Source: Opisthocomus hoazin
Taxonomy: Eukaryota > Chordata > Aves > Opisthocomiformes > Opisthocomidae
Length of the DNA stretch: 64,000 nt
Reading direction: 5' to 3'
Assembly (NCBI RefSeq): GCF_030867145.1
Contig: NC_134415.1
Location: 6,178,417-6,242,416 of the forward strand
The notes under the pieces were generated by a model. It did not search any database and was not told the DNA's origin. It worked only from the letters and a program-made list of their open reading frames with translations. Numbering within the stretch: position 1 is the stretch's first letter; each line of letters begins with the position of its first letter. Shown in pieces: positions 54,807-64,000 of the stretch. A program made the translations under genes and the position numbers.

Positions 54807-57749
54807 GATCATCCTTAGGTCAGGACCTCCTGCAGAGAGCTGCTCCCTGGCACTGCTCCAGCAGGCTTTTCCCCACTCTCCCCATCGGTCACAACCTCTT
54901 TCGCCCCAAGAGACCAGCGTGATGGAAAAAACACATCACCCTCACGCCCTGGGGCAAATAACACATGCTGCATTACCATCAACTGATGAAAAGGAACCCA
55001 GCTGGTCTGTCCCAAGTCCATTTATACTTGGCACTGGGAAACCGCTACGATAACAACCAATCCAGGCAAAAAATCATTACCGACTTTCTTCCTTGCCACT
55101 GTTTCAATAACAAAACTAATACTTTACATATTCATCATATGACTCACCCTGTGGCTTCTCCACAGATTGGACCTTTTCTGTGAACAACAACTGAAACACC
55201 CGTTGATGCTGTCTGCCAAGGCTCCTGTCAATCACCATCGCTATGGCTGTACATAACTCGACAAGTATCGTGGTTAGAAGCAGGATGCTAACCTCAGACT
55301 GAATTTCCTGCTCTGAAAATCAGCAGGTGGCAGAACCCAAGCTCCATACAGTGATGATTTAAGCAGAAAAGCCACAGGGTACAAAACCCGACAGGCACAA
55401 GACGAAAGCCTCTCTGAAACAACTTGTCACTGAGGGTTTTTTTTCCCTCTTTCAAGGCATTCAGAAGAGCACAGAACCAGGACCTCTCTCCCGAAATGCT
55501 CACACAGAAAGTCAGAAATCCCAACAGTGGCTCAGTTTCGCATGCAGCCAGTACTTACATACTCTTAAGCCTTCTTAAAAGCGCCGTATTGAGTCAACAA
55601 CACTGTTCTACATCCCACCCGGGAATGATGGATTTTAAGATGCACACCTCATTCTCTCATGTTTCTGCTCAAAGGTTTTTCCATCTGTCCTTAAAAATCC
55701 AGCCAGCAGGAACTTTTGTGATAAACCAAAGGCCAGTCAGGACTCTACAACCTACCATACTCACTGGGGAGGGACCGCAGGGCATAGCAGTACTAGCCTA
55801 GATCAGAGGCGTCATGTCAGACCACGAGGACTGTTCCACAGGACGTATTTCTGCAACCCACACACAAGATCTGCACAGGTTAAGTTTTCTTTTTCAAAGC
55901 CTGCTCCCAGCTTTAAGTTGTGACCAAAAAAAAAAAAAGATAAATGAAAAAAATATATGCAAGAACATAACTGAAATGAAGAAAAACTGTTTGCCTCAGT
56001 CCGCAAACAACCTGAAACTACTCCAGGACATGAACTCTTCATCATCTAAAGAAACAGCAGTGGAAAGTACTGATGGACAGACAATGTACAGTAAAACGAA
56101 AGGAAGATGAAGAAAGAGAAGCAGACACCAGAAGGAACAGCAGCACTGACAGAAGCCTGCGGTACTGAAGCAGGGAAAATAATGCTGACCATCATGAGAA
56201 CTAAGTGGAACAACAATCAATTCTGCAAAATACTAGATTCCAGATTTCTATGTAAGAAATCCACATCCCCTTCAAGTCAGCGGGCAATCACTTCCCATCT
56301 CAGGGCTGGCAGAAGTGTCTTTTGCAGCCAAAGACCGTGTTTAAAAAAATAATTTTCTACATCATTACTAAAAATAAACAACAGATCTTCTAAAACATGC
56401 ATCTATTATTGTACACTAACAATGAGCAGCAGTTTCTGCACAGGAGACAGCATTTCAGGAAGCTACCCGCAGGCAGCCAACTCACTGACTTCTATGATGT
56501 GTAGTAGATGGCTCTGTCTCTTTACACTAAAGATACTACAGATCCCAGAATGCACCTTGTATCCTCTCTCAGTTTTCACCTGATCTGTGTGACCGAAGAA
56601 GGGGAAAACCAATTCTGAAACCAGAGAAAGGCTGAAGGGAAGAAGAGGGAGGAAGAGGAGGAGCGGGTAAGAGCCCGAGGATGGCAGAGGCGCTTGCCAA
56701 ACGAAGGGAGCAAGTTCCACAGCGCGGGTTTTAATTGCGACTGCCCTGCTACTAACCCCGTGAAATCAAGCTGCAAACACTAATGACCAAGATACCCCAT
56801 CAGGCCCCAGGAAAAAAAAAGCTGTAATTGCTTTTCTGCGTCCTCTGGTCCCTTAATCAACCGCACTACAAAACGTCTCGGACGTCGGAGGTTACTCTCG
56901 GCACACAAAACCGCAGCTGAAAACGAGGAACGCGCAGCACAGCACTGTCGTGCTCCTGTCCACCCGCTGCCTGCAGAAGGCTGCTCTCCGAATCTGCCTC
57001 CCAGATAAGGTGTTCGCACGGAGCGGCCTTGTAAAATGCTACCTAGAAACAAACAAAAAAATCAACTCAAATTGCAGGTGCTCTAATAACAGGTAACTGC
57101 AGCGTTCCTAACAAAATTCTTCCAGTAGTTCCAAATGGAATTGACTTATTTAATGCTTTAAATAATTATACAGTCTTTGCTGGAAGGTGGGTACACAGAA
57201 TTATTGCACATCAAGATTTAGCTCATATTTAATTACAAATTCTTCAGGGAAAACACTGTTTTTGCATTGCTTATCCACATGAGCAAAATGGGTTTCAAGT
57301 CTATAGGCAGTAACACATAATAAAATTCGCTGGCTACTTAGAAACTATCTAAAATTAAATTCTCAAATAGGAAAAACAAGAGAGCTGAGGCTGCGATACA
57401 GAAACAACAGAGCCCGGGATGCTCGGGAAGAGCCAGCCGTGTGCTGCGCAGCCGGGAAGGACGACAGCACCCAGGGGGCACGACCAGGAGCAGGGCCTGG
57501 GTACCCAGGGAGGGGATGACCCCCCCCTCACCCAGCACCCGTCAGCCCCAGCCCCCGGCCAGGCGCGGGGCTCTGCGTTTGCCCATGCCGGTGGTCACTG
57601 GGCTGCTCTCGGCCCATGCCTCCAGCCTGCCCGGATCTCTCCCAACGGCAGCTCTGCCTCAGGGGTATCTGCTGGTCCCCCAGCTCGGCACGCACACAAA
57701 GTGCCAGTAAAAAGCCAGTAATGTATTTTATTCCCAGGGTCAACACAAG

Positions 57750-57988
57750 CAATGAAGCAGAGGAAGTTCCGTCTGAACAGGAGGAAGAACTTCTTCCCTC
57801 TGAGGGTGACGGAGCTCTGGAACAGGCTGCCCAGGGAGGTTGTGGAGTCTCCTTCTCTGGAGATATTCAAGACCCACCTGGACAAGGTCCTGTGCAGCCT
57901 GCTGTAGGTGACCCTGCTTCGGCAGAAGGGTTGGACTAGATGACCCACAGAGGTCCCTTCCAACCCCTACCATTCTGTGATTCTGTAA
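57750..57988 (+). mobile_element. CR1 LINE 3' fragment
   Basis: Plus-oriented: AAGCAGAGGAAGTTCCGTCTG to CATTCTGTGATTCTGTAATG. Only the last 240 bases of the element remain. Confidence 0.94.
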
Positions 57989-59908
57989 TGCTATGCAGCT
58001 ACCAGCAAGACAACTGAACGTTACTCTGGAAAACCAGAATTTACTTCCTCTGTAAAGGCAACCTCAATTAAGGGTTCCAAAGCGACGGTAACCCTTGCCA
58101 ATGAAAGACAGATGATGAAAAAATGTATAGGACATTTTCCAAAGGGAGAAATCTCAGAGGGACTCCATCTTCCCATCACTGGCCAATTCTGTTCCCCATC
58201 AAACCCCCTGAAGAATTCCACCGCTTCTTCTGGAAAGCTGTACTCAAACTCGCAGGGAAACAAAAACCAAACCGTAACAAAAAAAACCCCAAAACCTGTA
58301 GAAGCTGAAGCCTCTTTGGTGAGGAAGGATCGTTTGTTGCTAGTTTTGTCTTTCGCTGGGTGTGTACCTTCGAAGCCGCAGGATGTGAGCACAGAAAGAC
58401 TAAAAGGCACAGTCAGAATTAGAAGTCTGAAACAACACTCTGCAAAATTCATGCTGTATGAGAAGACTAAACTGAAAGTAAAGGTAGCTGATAGTATCGT
58501 CATCTGCATTTCTTGTACTGCACAGGCACATTATTTTCCATGTTTGCAAGGCTCTTTATAAAGTCATAGGACCAAATAGGTAAAAATCATATGTTTATCT
58601 TGTTACCTATATAGCTTACAATATAATTTTGGCGTAGCCTTTGGCTCACGAGAGAGACCACTCCCGTTTTCTATTTTCACTAAGGAAAATGGACAAAGTC
58701 AGGACTCCAGTCTAGGAACTCCTGTGTTGTTCTTGAGCCTGTGCCAGGTGTTAGGAGGCCTTGGGGAGCCACTACATGTCATTTTTTCCAAGCTATAATG
58801 GAGATTTGATAAAAATTGACACAAGGCATTAATTCTAATGCAAAACCTGGAAATTTTGAAGTATAAAGCGTTTTAAGCACGGATCTCACTCCCAAGGCAT
58901 TCCGAAGTACTGGAACAGGCAAAGCAAGTAGCACTACAACAGTAAACTGCAACAGGAATTTCACTACAGCAAACCAACCTCCCTTCAGTGGAAAATGCAG
59001 AGCTACCAGCAGGATCCCCATGGGACCCGGGAACGGGGGGTGAGCAGCAGTGACCGTGTTTACACCCAATCCTGCAGTATCTTGCCTAATCCACGCGAGC
59101 CCCGACTGCAGAAAGGCGTGCAGAAGGGTAAAACGGTGCGAAGCACCTGGACAGCAAAACGGCAGGTGACAGAGAGAAAGAAGAGTAGTATCAAAGGAAT
59201 ATTCTGAGGGGAATAAAAAAAAAAAACCTTCTTATGCACAGTGATGTCTTCTAAACTGGACAACATCACTTCAGAAAAAAAAAAAATGTAGTAAAAGCAG
59301 GCAGTTCTCCCAAGAAGATCATCTCAGCACAGCAGCAGAGGCAACGAAAGCGCCGTACGTCGCTACACGCGGCGAGGCGACGCAGCACACACCACGCCGC
59401 CAGCGCCCACACTCACGAGGCACTCGCACATTAATACCGTAATTCCGGTCGCCTTACCTTAAAGGGGGATTAGCACAACCAGCAAAGCAAAAGCTGCCCA
59501 GAAGAGCAGCAGGAAGGACCAGAAACGTGGGACAGCACCTATTTTAATAAATGCTACGATGACGACTACAATTCTTCAGTTTAGAACAGAAAGAGTGTCA
59601 GCTGAAAAATGTATGGAAGCCAACGCCAGACTTTTAAAACCATTACAAGTAAAACTACTAGGAAATGAGTGTTCACAAGACAAGAGTCCAGGAGACACTG
59701 AAATCACCAGGCAGTAGGTTTTAAACAAAAGGAAGTTCCTTTTCCATCTAATTAAACTGTGGGACTCGTTGTTACAGGATGTTGCAGGGGCCAAAAGTAC
59801 AAACGGCTTTTAAAGGAAGATTACAGAAATTAATGGCAGACATGTCCACCCATCTCTGCGCACTACCAGCAGTGGTCCAGATGCAACCTCTGGCTCAGAA
59901 AGCTCCTG

Positions 59909-60644
59909 AATCACAGAATGCCAGGGGTTGGAAGGGACCTCTGTGGGTCACCCAGTCCAAACCCCCCTGCTGAAGCAGGGTAACCCACAGCAGGCTGCAC
60001 AGGACCTTGTCCAGGTGGGTCTTGAATATCTCCAGAGAAGGAGACTCCACAGCCCCTCTGGGCAGCCTGGGCCAGGGCTCCATCACCCCCAAAGTCAAGA
60101 AGTTCTTCCTCATGTTCAGCTGGAACTTCCTCTGCTTCAGTTTGTGCTCGTTGCCCCTTGTCCTGTCGCTGGGCACCACTGGAAAGGGTCTGGCCCTGTC
60201 CTCCTGACACCCACCCTGAAGATATTCATAAGCCTTTCTAAGGTCCCCTCGCAACCTTCCCTTCTCCAGGCTGAACAAGCCCAGCTCCCTCAGCCTTTCC
60301 TCGTAGGAGAGATGCTCCAGTCCCCTCATCATCCTCGTAGCCCTCCGCTGGACTCTCTCCAGTAGCTCCTCATCTTTCTTGAACTGGGGAGCCCAGAACT
60401 GGACACAGTACTCCAGATGGGGCCTCACTAGGGCAGAGTAGAGGGGGAGGAGAACCTCCATCGACCTGCTGGCCACACTCTTCTTGATGCACCCCAGGAT
60501 CCCATTGGCTTTCTTGGCAGCCAGGGCACACTGCTGGCTCATGGTTAACCTGTTGTCCACCAGGACACCCAGGTCCCTCTCCACAGAGCTGCTCTCCAGC
60601 AGGTCCACCCCGAGCCTGTACTGGTTCCTCCCCAGGTGCAGGAC
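59909..60644 (-). mobile_element. CR1 LINE, about 0.74 kb, with open frame
   Basis: Reverse-oriented CR1 from its 3' tail (TGAATCACAGAATGCC) to GTGCAGGACC. The ORF2 C-terminal frame is open for about 250 codons on the minus strand, in the same transcriptional sense as EGLN1. Confidence 0.95.
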
Positions 60645-62224
60645 CAGAATTGCCAGAAGGTGGATGGTATACAGGAGCATCAGTTTATATACCTTTCAGA
60701 GCTTCATATACACACTGATTATTGATTATTTACAAGAAATACATAATGGTACGAGCACAGGTGACAAACACTTGTATGAAACGGAGACATCTGCTAAAGG
60801 ATAAGCTCATATCTAGCAAACGTGAGAAGGCAATTTGCTAGGATCTGAAACTAGGTTTGCCAGAGTGCAAAAACCGCGCAAGTTTTGAGCAGAGCGGGTC
60901 ACAAGTGTCTGAACAGCAACGACGCCTGGTTTCACTGAAACTATTTTGGACATTCTTCAAACACACCTAACTTTAACCTACAATTCGAGGATGGTCTAGA
61001 ATCTAGTTCATCCAGAAGGTCACTTCAGACGAGCACAACTCCACCTGGCTTCCATTCGTGACTAGGTATCAGGCCCGGCTGGTCAAACTGGCATCTCCCG
61101 AGAGGCACGCGGCTCTTATCTCTCCAGTGCAGTCCCCGCAGAGGTCAGCCCATCGACCGGCTCCCTGCAGCCGCCGAATGCCTGGCAGAGCTCAGCCCCT
61201 GCACCCCCGCCCGGGGCAGCCGGCCTCTCTCGGCGCTTGCTCCTTCTCCCTGCGTCGAGCAGTGACGGAGCCCACCGCGGCGGACAGATGTCGGGGGGAG
61301 CACGGGCAGCAGCAGCAAGCACGCGTGGGGAACGCAGATGAAAGAAAAAAGGCCCAAAGTTAAAAGGGGGGGTGAGGATCGCAACTTGAGAGCTGCAGGT
61401 TTGTGATTCATACAACAAAATATACGAGCCCGACACTCGCCTGTTCAAAGGTTCCCTCCTCACACTTCTCTGAAACGGTTTTTAATGTTACGCACGTGGC
61501 ATTTTTCCTCAAGGAAACTAAACCATACTGAAAATAATCTTGTCCAAGTGTTCATTACAAATTTGCTACATAAAGTAAAAATATGGGAAACACTAAAGTA
61601 TAGCACTTTTGGGTAGTCGGTGGCTCTGAAGCAGCGTACCTCGCTTTTCCGTCTGTCTAGCAAAGAAAGGATAACTACCCCCGGTGCACTACGCCCCCTC
61701 ACTACAGAAGAGGTCCCAAAGTCATATATAACTTCACGATAATTTTGGAGAGAAAATATGAGCCCCCCTGCAGATAAATAAATGACTTTAATTTCTTAAA
61801 CTTCTGTGTAAATCCGTCTTGTGAAGCGTACACGTGCTTTAAATCCGCAAGCTGTCCTAGGACAGGACTGCACAACGGGCACATGCACTCAGCAACTGTA
61901 AAAACACACAACGGGGGAGAAAACAGTGGGGAGGCAGCAGCACAGACGGTCCAAAAGTGACAACCTGGATGACCAAGAGCGATCCAAGCCAGGAATATTT
62001 CAAACTGTTACTTTACTTACCTATCTGACCGCAGTGTTCCTTTAAGAAGCAAAGGACCACTGGTAGGAAGCCAGACTTCTGGTCACTTCACTCAAGAGAT
62101 GCAATAAGCAGGACTTACTACTGACTGGGCCATTGCTAGAAATAAAATATTTTAACAGGCTGCAAAAATCAGCTTGTTTTGCACCTCCTCCACTCCAAAC
62201 TGCAGTTGGTTTGGTTTTTTTTTT

Positions 62225-62605
62225 CCACAGGAGGGATGAGGTTAGCAGGCCCCTCTGAAGATCACCTGGTCCAGCCCGTTGCTCGGAGCTGGGTGACCCA
62301 CAGCAGGCTGGGTGACCAGCAGTCAGGTTTCAGGTTATCTCCAAGGATGGAGACTCCACCACCTCTCTGGCAACCTGCATCTCTGTTTGATCAGCCTCAT
62401 GGTGGAAAAAGCATTCCTTATGGTCAAATGGAATTGCTCACGTTTCAGTGTGCCCACTGTCTCGCCCCTGGGCACCAACTGAGAAGAGCCTGGCTCCCAC
62501 TTCTTCACTCCCCCCACCAGGTATCTGCACACACTGGTATGGGCCTGCCATGCCTTCCCCTCTCCAGCATTAAGAGCCCCAGCTCTCTCAGCCCCTCCTG
62601 AAAAA
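62225..62605 (-). mobile_element. older, diverged CR1 3' fragment
   Basis: Reverse-oriented, recognisable by GATCACCTGGTCCAGCCCG, ATGGAGACTCCACCACCTCTC and GGGCACCAACTGAGAAGAGCC. It is much more diverged than its neighbours and has no clear octamer tail. Confidence 0.75.
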
Positions 62606-62619
62606 GCAAACTCACTACT

Positions 62620-63408
62620 GGGCGAAGAGGAACCTGATGAAGTCCAACAAGGGCAAGTGCAGGGTCCTGCACCTGGGGAGGAACAACCCCATGCACCAGT
62701 ACAGGCTGGGGCTGACCTGCTGGAGAGCAGCTCTGTGGAGAGGGACCTGGGTGTGCTGGTGGATGACAGGTTGACCATGAGCCAGCAGTGTGCCCTGGCT
62801 GCCAAGAAGGCCAATGGCATTCTGGGATGCATTAAGAGGAGTGTGGCCAGCAGGTCGAGGGAGGTTCTCCTTCCCCTCTACACTGCCCTGGTGAGGCCCC
62901 ATCTGCAGTACTGTGTCCAGTTCTGGGCTCCCCAGTTCACGAAAGATGAGGAGCTACTGGCGAGAGTCCAGAGGAGGGCTACGAAGATGATGAGGGGACT
63001 GGAGCATCTCTCCTACGAGGAAAGCCTGAGGGAGCTGGGCCTGTTTAGCCTGGAGAAGACTGACAGGGGACCTTATAAATACTTACAAATATCTTCAGGG
63101 TGGGTGTCAGGAGGACGGGGCCACTCTTTTCAGTGGTGCGACAGGACAAGGGGCAACGGGCACAAACTGAAGCAGAGGAAGTTCCAGCTGAACATGAGGA
63201 AGAACTTCTTCCCTCTGAGGGTGACGGAGCCCTGGAACAGGCTGCCCAGAGGGGCTGTGGAGTCACCTTCTCTGGAGACATTCAACACCCGCCTGGACGT
63301 GGTCCTGTGCAGCCTGCTCTGGGTGACCCTGCTTCGGCAGGGGGATTTGGACTAGATGACCCACAGAGGTCCCGTCCAACCCGTACCTTTCTGTAATTCT
63401 GTGATTTC
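62620..63408 (+). mobile_element. CR1 LINE, about 0.8 kb
   Basis: Plus-oriented from GGGCGAAGAGGAACCTGATG to TTTCTGTAATTCTGTGATTTC. The translated frame stays open for 232 codons but passes through a garbled segment (about 63055-63140). There, small indels shift and then restore the frame, so this is not a clean ORF. Confidence 0.95.
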
Positions 63409-63927
63409 AGAGTGCTACTGACTGGCTGATGGATGCTCTGTCATGTAGGGGCTAAAGGAGACACAAATAAGGTTAAGCCAAGCAGCGGTACGATTAACCA
63501 ACATCTATTTCACTGGGCATCATCTAACATGCCAGCTGAACCCGAGTCAGTTTAAGATGCCCTTATCAACCGGCTGCAGTTTCCTTTCTCACAGCAGCAA
63601 GGCTGCGTGCCAGCTGCCCCAACAACAATGCAGCAACCGCTGGAGCTGGAAGGGCCTGATGCCTTCAGCCAAGCACAGACCACGCACTGTTCCCATACAG
63701 CAGAAGCTGTTCATGGAGCCTTGCACCCACAGCAAGGGTTAGCTGTTTGAGCAGGACAGGGAGCAGCAACAAGACAGATGTGTTATTAACTAGCTATAAA
63801 GTGCTTTGGAAATCTGTCACATAGTGCATCCCTGGACTTTTTCACAGTGCAAAGAACTTCAACATATGAGGATTTCTGTCTCAAAATTAGTATGGACCAA
63901 GTTTATGATCTATAGCAATGTAAATTC
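63409..63927. other. EGLN1 intron 1, no feature seen
   Basis: Unique sequence between two CR1 copies. Confidence 0.4.
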
Positions 63928-64000
63928 ACAGAATCATAGAATGGTAGGGGTTGGAAGGGACCTCTGTGGGTCATCTAGTCCAACCCCCTGCCAAAGCAGG
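63928..64000 (-). mobile_element. CR1 LINE 3' end, cut by the window edge
   Basis: TCACAGAATCATAGAATGGTAGGGGTTGGAAGGGACC-type start of a reverse-oriented CR1; the element continues beyond the window. Confidence 0.93.

Larger units (their letters stand above)
43565..64000 (-). other. EGLN1: EGLN1 intron 1 (partial)
   Basis: From the exon 2 acceptor (GACTCTAG|GCT) to the window edge I find no exon encoding the MYND zinc finger or the rest of the N-terminus. The stretch is AT-rich unique DNA with at least eight CR1 pieces. 45000-48030 and 48330-54230 hold no recognised gene. CpG-richer patches lie near 59340-59430 and 61100-61330. Confidence 0.8.

Noticed and set aside
43565-64000. Search for EGLN1 exon 1 (MYND finger) in the right-hand part of the window
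   Set aside because: No segment on the minus strand encodes the Cys/His pattern or the conserved residues just before exon 2; it must lie beyond 64000.

Overview
This is vertebrate nuclear DNA, almost certainly from a bird. The coding capacity is split into short GT-AG exons. The spacer DNA is full of 5'-truncated CR1 LINE fragments of the avian type, whose 3' tails are short runs of an ATTCTGTG or ATTCTATG octamer. The gene order and orientation, EXOC8 (-), SPRTN (+), EGLN1 (-), match the block I know from human 1q42. The species cannot be named from the sequence alone.

Layout. 1-5.8 kb is gene-free flank with three CR1 fragments. 5.8-8.87 kb is probably EXOC8 3' UTR or flank. 8868-11651 is EXOC8 on the minus strand: two coding exons, 712 residues, exocyst subunit. 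11652-12005 is a 354-bp GC-rich bidirectional promoter carrying five NRF1-type GCGCATGCGC sites, four of them inside a 102-bp tandem duplication. 12006-17030 is SPRTN on the plus strand: five coding exons, 492 residues, DNA-protein crosslink protease; its 3' UTR runs to about 18.7 kb. 18.7-34.6 kb is repeat-rich intergenic DNA holding CR1 copies, one with a 5' inversion of the twin-priming kind, a perfect 30-bp inverted repeat, a CpG-rich patch and an 0.8-kb GC-rich minisatellite. About 34.7-64 kb is EGLN1 (PHD2) on the minus strand: exons 5, 4, 3 and 2 lie at 37462-43564. Intron 1 fills the rest of the window to its right edge. Exon 1 (MYND finger and N-terminus) is not in the window.

The three genes are not an operon. 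EXOC8 (membrane tethering) and SPRTN (genome maintenance) share a promoter, while EGLN1 (oxygen sensing through HIF prolyl hydroxylation) is transcribed towards SPRTN. The rest of the window is dominated by about twenty CR1 pieces, several with long open stretches of reverse-transcriptase ORF. I found no convincing tRNA, rRNA, CRISPR or intact retrovirus. Nothing here amounts to an undescribed system. The most informative oddities are the coding intron in EXOC8, the duplicated NRF1 promoter module, the weak SPRTN 5' splice site beside a 20-G run, the degenerate PCNA-binding motif of SPRTN, and the CpG island inside EGLN1 intron 4.
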